Assembly: GCA_019321725.1 (NCBI GenBank)
Contig: CM033109.1
Span: forward strand, 8,711,993-8,775,992
Source: Paulownia fortunei
Taxonomy: Eukaryota > Streptophyta > Magnoliopsida > Lamiales > Paulowniaceae
Length of the DNA: 64,000 bases
Direction: 5' to 3'
The translations under genes and the position numbers were made by a program. Each line of letters begins with the position of its first letter. Position 1 is the first letter of the stretch. Below the pieces are notes generated by a model. That model searched no databases, was not told the origin of the DNA, and saw nothing but the letters and a program-made list of their open reading frames with translations. Positions 23,765 through 35,839 of the stretch are shown piece by piece.

Positions 23765-24235
23765 TATTCCCTAGGCCCATAGGGTGAGGGTCCGAAAGCG
23801 AGATTTCGGCAGAATAGGCTCTACTAGCAACTAATTCGTATTCGTCCTAAGTTTACCAAAATGATTAACCTAAGTTGCTAGAAAAGTCCATTGTACCCAC
23901 TTTTGAATCACAGTATCCTCAAACATTCAATGTGGGATATCACAATTTTACCCTGTTGGACACGCGATGTCTTTATCATATTCCTTCACAATTTAAGACC
24001 ACCCCTAACACACATCTAACCGAACCTTCAGTGTCGATAGTACCCCTAGAGTCGGCTCTAATACTATTTATCACTCTCTGAGCCCACGGGGTATGGCCCG
24101 GAAGCGAGACCCCTTACAGGCTCCTCTAGAAAAATAGTTAACCCAAATTACTAGAGGAGTCCATTTTACCCAATTATAAACTACTTCAAGTATCACACAA
24201 TCAATGTGGGATATCTTAAATAGTCTGCATATACC
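23765..24235 (-). mobile_element. Probable TRIM-like small LTR element
   Basis: Two diverged direct repeats of about 150-180 bases (about 24082-24235 and 23770-23950) share GATATCCCACATTG at one end and a TCTCGCTTCCGGGCC-like tract at the other on the minus strand. Between them, about 25 bases after the first repeat, AGTATTAGAGCC resembles a Met-tRNA primer site. The whole is under 500 bases and non-coding, the size and layout of a TRIM. It interrupts the MULE 1 N-terminal region. The exact LTR ends are not resolved. Confidence 0.45.
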
Positions 24236-24900
24236 TCTACGTATGTAGTAGAGAAGAATAGGATTGATGGATGAAGCATTTGTTCATTTGAGGTGGAGGT
24301 TATTGGTGCCTTGACTAGGACTTTTTCCTGTGATGATGTTCCTAGACCATGTTCTGCCAATATATCCAACATGATGTCAATATCAACATCATCCTCATTT
24401 TCATATGAGATTAGGCGCTCAACCTAATATGGTTCATAATCATTAGGTTTATTGGCCCCAAAATTGTCTGTTATTAGCTCATTGGCGACTTTATCCAGGT
24501 ACACATTAGTATCATCAGGTTCAACATACCTAGTGGTCCCAAGACCAAATGGCTCATTATCAGAGGTAGACCCACCCGCACTAATATTTTTCAACTCTTG
24601 TGTTACTATAGGTACATTAGGGACATACTAAATATATGCATTATAAGTTTTTTTCTCATACTACTGCATTTCAATATTGTTCAATATTGTACTGGCCAAT
24701 ATAGAAAGTTGTATGATCAGAGATAGAAGTACCCACACACAAGTCCTCAATCCTAATAGTTAACATTCTTTATATTACCACAGATAATTAGGCACAGTGT
24801 CTTGTGCTAAAAGTGATATGTACGGGCCCCATTCTTGGCTCATCATCATCAGTGGAGGAGCAACACTATGGCGGATTTGTTATTTCTCAATAAAAATACC

Positions 24901-25902
24901 CATATTATCGATTTCAGCCTTCAGATCCATTAAAATCTTAAACTACAATCGTTGGTTATCCCACAATCGATTTCTTTATTCGTTGCATATTGTGAAAATT
25001 TAGCAAACACTTTCAACGTGATTTGATTACTATCAATACAGGTACGCTCATATAATTTTGACAATAATTCAAAAAAAGTTATGATACGAGATATTCTCAT
25101 ATATGCAACTTGAAGTTCAATAATTTTTAACATTTATTTTAGTTGTTTAATTTTGTTATTGATATATAAGTTTGATTGTATTATTACGTAATAAATAAAT
25201 AATATTTCTATTTAAATAACTTATTAGTTTTTATATCTATTTAATTAATTATATAACCTATAATTATATAATTAATTATCATATTTTTAAAGGATTGTCA
25301 TTGTTTAAAATGTCATATATATAATTATATATGATATTAAGTAATAAAAATAATATTATCTAATTAAATAATTTATTTGACTATTATATCTATCTTAAAT
25401 TGAAATTAATAATATTATTTTAATTAATTAGAAAGTATTAATAGTGTTTTATTAGTTCATTTTTCTATATGAAAATTATTAGTTAATTTTCTTTCAAAAC
25501 ACATAATACTTTTTGCCCTTACCTATTCACTATGGTTATAAATATGATTATAATACTTACATATGTGAATAATAAAGCTTTTGTTATAAGAATAATAAGT
25601 ATAACTGTGTTTTGTTATACTTTTGTTATAATTGTGTGTAATGTTTTTTAATAAGAAAGCATAAAACATTAATATGCATGTAACGATTTGCTATAATTTT
25701 ACAACACCTTTAGATTGGGGGGTATTTCAATTTTTTTTTATTTTTTATAATATTATGAGAAAAAAGCTACAAAACCCCTACCCCAAATTTCCTCTCGCCC
25801 TTTTCCCCACTAATGGCAACCACAACTAGTTCCGGTCATTCGTTCACATCGGGCTCTTTTTCAAAAAGAAGAAAGGTGTAGAATAAGACCCATGTTGTCT
25901 AT
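24901..25902. other. AT-rich spacer beyond MULE 1
   Basis: Very AT-rich sequence with TAATTA and ATATAT tracts. It should contain the 5' end of MULE 1, but no inverted partner to the 10-kb end was recognised. No gene was seen. Confidence 0.4.
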
Positions 25903-26100
25903 TTATTTATTTTTTAGGTCAGCAAATAAAAATTGGGGTCTTCTGACCACGGGCAATTGAAAAATTCTTACAGCACCAAGTGTTGGTATCCTGATATTTC
26001 TGCCTCTGCCTTCAACTTTCTTGTGCTTGTCTTTGTTTGAACTCCTCTTGGGGGTTAATTGCCTTAGTTTATTATTATTTTGTAGTTTGTCTAGTGCCAT
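25903..26100 (-). pseudogene. Truncated class I TCP transcription-factor fragment
   Basis: A 65-codon frame with its own ATG encodes [23 protein letters not shown] and VRIFQL. This matches the basic region of class I (PCF) TCP DNA-binding domains, which normally read KDRHTKVEGRGRRIRMP and then ARIFQL. The helix-loop-helix that should follow (TRELGHKSDGET and onward) is absent; the frame goes into unrelated residues and stops. Several normally invariant residues differ (for example K for R in the basic region). No TCP sequence was seen further downstream. A 2.65-kb LTR-like block begins 27 bases upstream of the ATG. It is a fragment or pseudogene; loss of dimerisation helices makes function unlikely. 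Confidence 0.65.
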
Positions 26101-26126
26101 GTTTGGTTGTGAAAATTGGTGGGCAC

Positions 26127-28779
26127 TGTTGGTGCCGCTATAATCGTAGAGGTATATGCAGTGAAAAATTAAATTTTTATCAAATATAAATTTAATCCCT
26201 CGATTTGAAAGCGATTTTAATGATCACGTTTATTCAAGTGAATATATATAAATAAATATAAAATTCAAATTATACCTTTCATATACTCCGATTGTTGTAG
26301 GGAATGAAACAATCAATTACTTATCCTAAACTATCAGAACTCGCAGGGATCCAAGTATTACCCCTCTATCAGGTCCACAATACAGAAGAGCAACATTAAT
26401 CAAAAGGATTCGCTAGTATCCTTTTAATTGTTTACTAATTTAGAATCGGAGTAAATTTTCAAGAACAATAAAGATTGATTCTCTAAGTTTTTGAAACAAT
26501 AATATGAAAAGAATAACAAGAAACTGATTTTCTTTTTCTTTCTTTTCATTTTTTTTTGTTTGTTTATCCTAAACTATCAGAACTCACAGGAATTCAAGTA
26601 TTACCCCTCTATCAGGTCCACAATATGAAAGAGCAACATCAATTAAAAGAATTCGCTAGTATCCTTTTAATTATTTACTAATCTAAAACCAGAGTAAAAT
26701 TTCAAGAACAATAAAGATTGATTCTCTAAGTTTTTAAAACAATAATACAAAGAGAATAACAAGAAACTGATTTTTTTTTTCTTTTCTTTTTTTTTTTTTT
26801 TTTGTTTATCCTGGACTATCAAAACTCGCAGGGATCCAAGTATTACCCCTCTATCAGATCTATAATACGAAAGAGCAACATCAATTAAAAGAATTCGCTA
26901 GTATCCTTTTAATTATTTACTAATCTAGAATTGGAGTAAATTTTCAAAAACAATAAAGATTGATTCTCTAAGTTTTTGAAACAATAATACAAAGAGAATA
27001 ACAAGAAATTAATTTTCTTTTTCTTTCTTTTCTTTTTTTGGAGAGAAAAATGGAAAAGTTTAAACAAAATAATTTTTGCTCAAATTTTCTGAATGTTTTA
27101 TGTAATTTTCATCCATCATATATATATGACTGAAAATTTTAATCCCTTTCCAACTTAAGTTTTTCAATTTTGAACTGCTTCAAAACCTTATCATAGAAGG
27201 ATTCCAAATCTTCCAAAAACTCTTCTCTTTTCTCTATTTTATTGTATGTGGACTAATTTGAAACTATATTAATCATCAAAATTGTCTACATATATTGTTG
27301 ATATTAATTTAAACTTTTCAAATAATATCAAGATAGATATATATCATATATATATATATAAATTAAATTTTAGTGATCGATTTTATCCCATAAAATCGAT
27401 CACTATATTTATTTATCTATAAATATATTAATTAAATAAATTATATTTATTTAATTTATTATCTTTATATTTTAGTGGGTTTCTTAAGTGATTCACGTTA
27501 ATTTTGGGTTTGGACTCAAAAATTTCCAAATCAATTCAATTGATTCAATCCCAATTTAATCAATCTAATTGATTAATTTAATTTACTCAATTGGGCTTAC
27601 TAATCAAATTAGGTCTAATTAAATAATGCAATTATTTAATTGAATAATTTAATTTAACTATTAAATTAAATAGAACCCTTAATTAATTAATTAATTAATA
27701 TTAATTAATTAATTTCCAATTATTGGATAAAATCTAAAATTAGAAATGTTATTTTTCATAAAGATGTGTGACTCTCTTAAGTTCACTACCAAGTTAGTAG
27801 TGGGTTTATAATATTTGCAACTTATAAATAACAATTATTTTAATTAATTAATTCATTTGGAATCAACTCCTTAATTCCAAAAACGTCACTATTTATAAAA
27901 ACACCTAACAAGTAATCATGACAAACTAGTGTTAGGTGAAATAGCGAGTAAACTTATTTCAGTTGCGAGTATCATACACGTACAATCCTTTCGATAACTA
28001 ATCTTCTGATTGAATTTAGGGCATGGATTATAAGTCAAAACTCTAAATGATACAATAACTGTAATCCCATCAAGTTCCAATAATTCTTGATGAATCACGA
28101 TTCATCCTGCCTTAGCCAAGGTCTTTAAATCACGAATTATAAAAACACAGAAGATTCTCTTATTTAAAAGACAAGTGTCGAATTCTATGTTAACCACTGA
28201 TAAACCTCCATGCACATCAGTTTAACACCCAACATACCCTCTTTGTAATTGTCAATCAATCAAAAGATATATCAAAGTATTGCAGGATGCACACAAGGCT
28301 ATCATCGTACCTCAAGTTTGAGGACTAGTCATGTACTATCACAACATAGAAATTCTTATTTCGACAGACAAAGCCTTCAATTAAGAATTTCTTGCGGGCC
28401 ATGTTCGGTATACTTGTTCCTTAACAAGCACCCACATACATACACTTGCGTCTCTATGCTAATGCCAATGGAATGTGACATCCTCGTCTCACAAGCATGC
28501 ATCATATATGCGAGTCTTACTGAACTATTTGATATCCCATCCCAAAAAGCTCTTAACTCGAAACTTATTTAAGACCAAAGCCTTATAGACATATTCCATG
28601 ATCGCCATCATATGCGCGACCATGCCCCGTAACTAAATTTGGTGTAAGGACTTGGTGCAAGATATAAGATAAAGAAAATGTCTTTTTATTAATATGATTT
28701 CTAATAAAATTGTCTTTACATAAGAAAAAAAGTATAATATACCCAACCTAATTCGGGCATTGGGCATCCTACCCCAACA
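26127..28779. mobile_element. Probable solo LTR (2.65 kb)
   Basis: The block begins TGTTGGTGCC and ends ACCCCAACA, the inverted TGTTGG…CCAACA ends typical of plant LTRs. Flanking bases GGCAC (26122-26126) and AGCAC (28780-28784) could be a five-base target duplication with one transition. No primer site, gag or pol is inside or next to it, so a solo LTR or a very large non-coding LTR is the simplest reading. Interior open frames show no domains. Confidence 0.55.
26321..27040. repeat. Three-copy tandem repeat, period about 242 bases
   Basis: Units begin at 26321, 26564 and 26806 with TTATCCTAAACTATCAG or close variants. Each contains AAGTATTACCCCTCTATCAG, a GATTCGCTAGTATCC-like segment and a pyrimidine run at its end. 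Similarity is high, with scattered substitutions and variable T-run length. It lies wholly inside the LTR-like block. Confidence 0.9.
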
Positions 28780-28920
28780 AGCACATTTTGAGATATTTGC
28801 TCCTAGTACTTTGAGGTCTTGTGTTCTATGAGAAGAGCCGAGAAATATGGTATCTTGATTGATGAAGGGGACATGAAAAAGAAGTCCAAGATTTTTATCA
28901 ACCTTTTACTAATTTATTTG

Positions 28921-29115
28921 GGGTAATTGGCATATTGCACCCAAGAATTAGACTCCCTTGGCACTAAAATTGGATTTTTGGCAGGCTGCGCCCTAGAAAT
29001 AAGATTAGTGTTGCACTTTGCACCCCAAGCCATTTCTGGTGGAATTTTCATCGGAAAACTAAATAGGCAGGTTGCATAAGGAGGCATATTTGTCCCTTAA
29101 CTTCATTTCACTCCA
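28921..29115 (+). repeat. Left TIR of MULE 2
   Basis: It begins GGGTAATTGGCATATTGCAC. Its reverse complement is matched at 34063-34267 over about 195 bases, including the AACTTCATTT inner end and the CATTTCTGG / CCAGAAATG centre. Substitutions and small gaps are scattered along its length. Confidence 0.93.
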
Positions 29116-30462
29116 TGATAGAATAGTATACCCTTCTCCTTTTTCTTTTACCTCCTCTTTTTTTATTTACAGTCCTTTTTCTCCCTCTTCTTTCCTTCTT
29201 TTTTTTTATCTTTTCTCAATCATTCTTCTATTCTCTTCTTTTTTACTCAGCTCTCGTCTTCTCTGTTTGAAGGTAAAGGATGGCAAAAAAACTGTTTGTA
29301 TCAGATTGCCTTTTGAATGAAAATTGTTTCACTCTTTTTACACATTATTATAATTTTGACTTGTGTGTATCTGTATTTTATTAAACTATTGTTTCTTTTG
29401 ACTTGATAAATATTTTAGTATTTGAATACTTTTTTTATTCATATAAGTTATATTTAGATTCATTTATATAGATTAAAATTTTAACTTATTAGTAACAAAG
29501 CAAAATAGCTTAAACTTTGTTTTCTTCATTTATGCCTAATTGTAGTTGTTATGAAATTTTTTCCTTAATTATCGTAAGGAAATACCCATTCCTACTAACA
29601 AACCACATTCAACAAAGTTTAAAAAGAATGCAACCAAAAAATACTAACTTTATTTGTTTTAAATGCATCATCAATGTGGACTTTCATATTAACACTTGTG
29701 TCACCCAATTCAAAGTTCTTCTAAGACAGTATGGCATCTACCAAAACTCAAATTCTCAATGACTATTGCAACAATATAAACTCATAATAGCATAAGCTTA
29801 CTCATGACCATGATAGCAGAAGCTTGCTCCAGAGTGGCAAGACATAAGATAAGCTAACGAGAATAAAATCTAGGTACGAATGAGTATATAAACACTTAAT
29901 CCAATTAATCCAAAACATAATTCTGACAAAGAAGAATTTCTACTAAAATAGAATCCAACACTTAATCCATATCATAAAACAATATTTTCTCACTGTCGCT
30001 TCAAAATACAAAATAAAAATTATAATCAAGTTTACACATTATAATTGTCCACAATAGTACGCTTCAGTAGTTTATTCAAAAAAACTCCTCAATACTTCAA
30101 ATACTATTTTTCCTTCTCCTCCATCAGTCATACAACCTTGTTATTGTAGAATGTCCATAACTCTATTGTGTTACAAGCCTATTTGAGTCCATTCTATAAA
30201 TGTTGGTTGCAACTAAAGATGCTGATATTTCAGATAATGGTTCTTGAACATATCATCATTAATATTAAAATACCATTGAATACAAATATACCATATACTT
30301 TTGACAAAAAAATTATCAATGTTCGTATAATTGTTCCAAAACCTATACTAGCAGAAAAAGATTTCCTAACCTTTTTGACCCGAAAATAACATACAAACAA
30401 TATATATCAGTAAAGATGTACTATGCTACAAGATGAATAAAATGAAGGTAGGGCATGAAATT

Positions 30463-33078
30463 TTATTCATATTGGCATTTTGATCTCTTTGTAGATGCAG
30501 TGGAGTGGGCTATATTTTGATCCTTAAAGGGTTGCTTACATCCTTTCTTGTTGTGTCTTAACTCTCCACATTTAGAGCATGAGTACTTTGGACCATTTCT
30601 TCTTAGGACCACTTTCTTCTAGCTTAGTTTATTTAGTTCTTTTCTTCTAGCAAGCTTTAGTGGTCTTCCAACCTTCTTTGGTTTTTCATGTCATGGCTCT
30701 AGTGGAACTAATGTTGTATCAGGCCACTCTTTTTGTCCTTTTAGAGGGTTGAGCAAGTGTGAATACGCTTTCATAAATGTGTCCTTCCTAGACTAATGCT
30801 CAACATAATCCTCAACTATTTCTCTTCAATAAAAAATACAAGATGTGGCATGAACACAATGGATTCCAGTGAGGTCCCACTTTTTGCATCTACAAATATT
30901 TGAAGTTAAATCAACCGTCCATCTATCACCAAGTCATCCCTTAACTTCAAATTTATCATGACCATTCTACTCTAAGATATACTCATATGCTCTCTTTTTA
31001 TTATTCTCTAAGATTTTCTGCACGTCATGATATGATAAATTTCTCCATTTGATTTCATTACTTTATCATTTTGTGTATGAATTCTTTTCATTGTAATCAC
31101 CCTAATTATCTCCAATATTGTTATTATTGGCTTATCCCTTACCTTTAGGATGACATAGTTGAAACCTTTATATAAGTTGTTTAGCAACAAATCACATTTT
31201 GGCCAAGTACTGAAGTGTGACCACGCCCAATTCATTGAAGGCCTTTCTCTCACCCAATCATAAGCAGCAGAATCACATGCCTTCAATTTCTCCATTTCAT
31301 TATTGAAATCCACAACTCTAGTTGTTGAAGCAGCTCTCCAAAGCAAATCTTTCAGTTGCAACCCCTAGTGTTTTTGCTTGAAATTATTATATATATGCCT
31401 TAAGCAAAACTTATGCTCATAATGGGGCAACAAATCCTCTATTACCTTTATCAATTCCTTTTGTTTGTCAAAATTTCATGCATGACTATTCCCCATGTTC
31501 AAGTCTTGAATGAGAAGACAAACAAACCAATCCCAAGATTTTCTCTTTTCTTTCAGAATCATGGAATATGCAATTGGGTATATAATGTTATTTCCATCAA
31601 TGTCAATTGCATACAAAAAAACTCCACCTCTTGATGTCTTTAGGTGTGTGTCATCTAGACCTCTAACTAGTCTACATCCTACCTTAAACCCTTTCTTTAA
31701 AGCCCCCCAACATATTAAAACATCTTGAATATGCATGTATGAGAACTTAGAATATGCTTGCATTTAATTTTTATTGTTGTGTCAGGATTGGTCCTATTGA
31801 TCTCACTCATAGTATTGCCACAAGTTGGCATATTGCTTCACTTCTGTACCATAGCTTAGTTTTATTACATGCTTCTTTGCTCTATACATCTTCCAAATAG
31901 ATAGAGAAGTTTGGTTCTCCATTGACCTTATTTCTTACATTGAACTAACAGGCCACTCAAGATTACTCCTAAGACAATGTTGATACTTTTTGGCAATAAA
32001 TTTGGAAGTGCAATATCTGGCACTTTGAGCCCTATAACAACTATGCTATCCTTTGATTGACTTTACCTAAAGTTTTTGTCAATCTTAGATGTTAAAGAGG
32101 CATAAATAACCTATCCACATTGACAAGTGGCTTGTATTTTGTCACTACAGCTTTTGGTAAACTTTAAGGACTTCTCTTGTTTGTTTGAATATCTTCTCAT
32201 TGCATCCATAAAGTCTGTTGCTGTTTTGAAACACAAACCTACCTCAAATTCAAAATTAAACTTATCTGCATCATCTCTGTATATTTGACATTATGAACTT
32301 TTACCTTTTTTGGATGACTGGTTTCTACTTGAAGGCTTGAAATGCTCTGTAGTTTGATTTTCAATAGCTTTCTTGCCTTTGTTAAGTACAGGTGAAGATT
32401 CATCCCTCATGCTAACCCATTCAATCTCTTGATTATTATTCTCATCAAACAATACATCATTATATTCAAAGTCACTCTCTTCAAAGCCATCACTAGATGT
32501 GGAATCATTTCCATCTGCTTCTTCTTCATCACTTTCTTTATTTTCGTCACTGTCATTATCAACTTCAATCATGTGAAGCCCATAAACTTGGCATGTTTCC
32601 TCATAATTTTGATCATTCATTTTATGACAATCCTCTACCTCATTCATACCATGATCATCATGTATATCAATCATATTGCCATCTTCTGTGCCAAACTCAA
32701 ACCCCTTTTAACCAGTACACCCTATATCTTCAAGCCTTGTTCTGAACAATGAAGGATTAGATCCTATTTGACTTTCCATAACTTGGATAGATTCAGATTC
32801 AATAGATCCAATGTAGATGCCTACTACTCTTTCACTAACTACATAGTTTATTAAATTCCTAGCACCCTCATCATGGACTATAAGAATCAAATTGTAGCAA
32901 TTATCAGGTCTATTAGACTATAATAAAACCTCAAAACAGTTTTCATGGCCTATTTGCTAGCCATGAAATATTTTTCTTTTAAGTTCATCTCTCTGAAGTC
33001 ACGAACGTTAAAATAATTGATATTACCACCAATATAAATTCTGCCATTGAAGTCCATGAATGAACCAGAATGGTGCAT
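30463..33078 (-). pseudogene. MULE 2 transposase, decayed
   Basis: From an ATG at 33078 the minus strand gives an N-terminal region (MDFNGRIYIGG, NINYFNVRDF), an acidic middle part (32674-32291, rich in D/E/S), then the catalytic core with LVRGLDDTHLKTSRGG and AIDIDGNNIIYPIAYSM (31763-31476). Then come LKDLLWRAAS, PSMNWAWSHF, KCDLLLNNL and KPIITILEIIR (31361-31008), a SWIM-finger region near 30980-30850, and a C-terminal basic tail with a CCHC-like knuckle near 30590-30530. It ends at a TAA at 30463-30465. Frameshifts separate the acidic part, core and C-terminus, so it is not a single open frame. Confidence 0.85.
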
Positions 33079-34062
33079 CTTAATGCTAAATAATACTTAT
33101 ATTATCTGCAATAATTCAAAAATAAAGACTATTAGTAGCTAGCACTAAAGTAAGTTTTAACAATAATATATATAACTATCTAAATTAAGATAATAGCCAT
33201 AAATTATCAAACTAACATAACATAATCATTCCATTCATACAAGTGAGTTAATTACAAACATATATATTATATACGATTATGTGTAAAGAGAATATTTCTA
33301 GTAAACACTATAAACAAAGAACAAAGAACAAAGAGTTTAATATTTTTTCTTGTTGATAGCAATCAATTGCTTTCTTGTTTATAAAAATACTACTTGTTTA
33401 TTAAGTTTTCCACCATGTGGTCCAAACAATAGAACAACATTTGGATCATCATTCTCAATTAACAACAACGAACCATGGTTCAGTAAGTATGACCACCAAT
33501 CAAGAGGTAGATAATAAAACATTTCTGGTCTCATTCTCAATTAAGTAAAATGTCCATAAAAGCATGTCATGACAATAAAAAATAATATAAAATTATGTTG
33601 CCATTGCTTTATTGGAAATAAAAAAGAAAGCCCATTATCATATTACACGATAAAGATAATCAAAATCAAATATTTAACAATATCAATTGAAAAAAAACAA
33701 AGTACAAAGTACATTATCATATACACTAGAGCTTAACATCCTATGGGTACATGAAATGCCCATGCATTGTCATTTTCTTGTCTTAAAATTCCCACCATTG
33801 TTTATTCTCCAACATAGACACCCAAGATTCTTTAGTTTAGAGATAAAATTTTGGAGAGAAGATGAGGAAGAATTGACAAACTTTTTGGGCTGAACGATGA
33901 AGCCAGATTTTGGGACTGTAAAAAACCCTAATTTTCACTCAAGTGTTCTTTTGTTGCTTTAATTAGGTGTCTCAATTAGCATTTTTTTTCACTTTTTACT
34001 ATTTTGCATAGACTATCTATTTTGACCTTAGTTCTCACATTAAACTCACATGATTAAAAACA

Positions 34063-34267
34063 ATGAAGGAAAATGAAGTTAAGGGAAACAAATGCCCTTG
34101 TTTGCAATCTGCCCGTTTGATTTTCCGATGGAAATTCCGCCAGAAATGGCTTGGGGGTGCAAAATGAAACACTAATCCTATTTATGGGTGCAATCTGCCA
34201 AAAATCTAATTTTAGTGTGCATTATGTCAAGGGAATGTAATTTCAGGGTGCAATCTGCCAATTACCC
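34063..34267 (-). repeat. Right TIR of MULE 2
   Basis: It ends GCAATCTGCCAATTACCC, the inverted partner of the left TIR. Its inner end contains AAATGAAGTTAAGGG. Confidence 0.93.
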
Positions 34268-34277
34268 AATTTCTTTG

Positions 34278-35839
34278 CATGTCTTTTTACTGTAGAAAAT
34301 TATTTGTTTGATGTTTTACTGCCGGAAGATATGGCTTACAAGGGTCCTACTTTTTTTTCTTGATTTTTTTTTTCATAATTTTTAGGTCTTAATCCATGAA
34401 TCTGCTACAGTGATTGTAATCTTGGGGATAATAAATTTTAAAAATTATCTAAAAATTGATAATATTATTATTATGCTTGAATAGTAAACATCAAGCAAAA
34501 GGGATTCTTTATTAATCCTATAATCAGTTACTTGTAACTAAGTTTTTTACACTGTTCATATAACAGTCTAGATTGTATTGCTTGCATATACTACCACAAT
34601 TTTAGTTCAGCAATATCTGATGCACAAGTGTTCATTCAAAATGATGGGTTGCATTACTTAGTACAGGAACTGCTAATTAATATAAGATGCTTGTCCATGT
34701 TTAGAGATCAATATTGATCTCAAATTTTGATTAAATGATAATCGGACTATGGTTATCGTATTTGCATTGTTGATAAAATTGCATATTTAATCAAAAAAAT
34801 AAAATTGATACATACATTTATAATATTATCTGCATTTTTTACCTTAAATATAAAATTATATATGTTTTATACGTACTTATAAGCTTAAAAGAAATAAAAA
34901 CAAATGTATTTTTAACTTTTTTATAATAATTTAGTTAAAATACTACAACTACACACTTATGTAAATTATGTATATGTATATAATGTATTTGAGTTTGTAT
35001 ATGTAGTTGTACACTTGTTGTTTTATGAAGGTATATTATTTTACAAAAAATAAAAATAAAATTAAGAAACGGAACAATAGTTTTTTAATTAAAAAATCAG
35101 AAAGTTTTTATTAAAATACATAGTGCAAAAATCTATTTTTCAATAATTTAATTAAACTATTTTAGTATGTACTTATGTACATTAAGTATTGGTAAGGATG
35201 GGAAAATTTATATAAGGTATATTAGTTTGTATACGTGGTTGTATACTTATTGTTTATGAATGTATATTGCAACACAAAATCAAATTAAAATTAAGACATG
35301 GCACAATAATTTTTTTACATTAAAAAAATGATAAAATTTTTATAAAACATAAATATACGCACTTATGTATGTACATAGATACATCTGGCATAGAAATACA
35401 TATGTACATGTATAGATTTATATACAGTTACATACATGTATGCAAGTACAAATCACCTCATATATGTAGTTGTATATTTTTTAGTGTTTGAAACTTGAAA
35501 GTATATTGTAATATAAAAAGAAAAAAAAAGAAATGGTATAATATTATTTTTAACATTAAAAAAAAATAGCATAAAATTTTTCTTATAAAACAACCCACAT
35601 CCAAACATCCCAAGAAAATTTTTCCAAAAATATTTCATATCCAAACATCATTTCATGAAAAAGACATATTACATCAACAAATAATTACATTTTCATCTCA
35701 TATCCAAACATATATTCAAAACTCATTTTTTTTTCTCCAAAATTACTTTTTCTCATTATTCTCTAGAAAAAAAATTATGGTCAAGCAATCACACTAAATG
35801 GGCTTTCTTTTGATTATACTTCATGATTATTTAGCTCCC
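34278..35839. other. AT-rich spacer between MULE 2 and MULE 3
   Basis: No coding content was seen. It holds a diverged three-copy tandem repeat, listed separately. Confidence 0.5.
34930..35640. repeat. Diverged three-copy tandem repeat, period about 230 bases
   Basis: The landmark GTAGTTGTACAC or variants recurs at about 35003, 35235 and 35466. Each is followed by a TGAAGGTATATT-like tract, an A-rich stretch and a GGCACAATA-like segment. The third copy is the most diverged. Confidence 0.65.

Larger units (their letters stand above)
21825..24900 (-). pseudogene. Mutator-like transposase (MULE 1), decayed
   Basis: Minus-strand translation with breaks gives, in order: an acidic N-terminal region (about 24900-24250, including NEPFGLGTTRYVEPDD); GGYHTCL and DHHNLDKNYIA near 23510-23440; a DDE-type core with VISVDETHL and IIVAMDRNEQVLPL near 23090-23000; HRFCFRHVCSNFNNHFKNM and LKDLCW near 22650-22570; and a SWIM zinc finger ECTCGKWKLFGIHCSHV near 22120-22070. 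After that the frame runs into the gypsy target site and continues beyond it as MULE sequence leading to the plant mobile domain. Outer TIRs were not found. Confidence 0.85.
28911..34277 (-). mobile_element. Complete Mutator-like element (MULE 2) with TIRs and target duplication
   Basis: The element spans 28921-34267 (5347 bases), with long TIRs at both ends and transposase on the minus strand. The flanks AATTTATTTG (28911-28920) and AATTTCTTTG (34268-34277) form a ten-base target duplication with one mismatch, within the range usual for Mutator. Sequence at 29116-30462 is subterminal and non-coding (pyrimidine-rich near 29130-29260), and the region 33079-34062 would hold promoter and leader. 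Confidence 0.93.
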
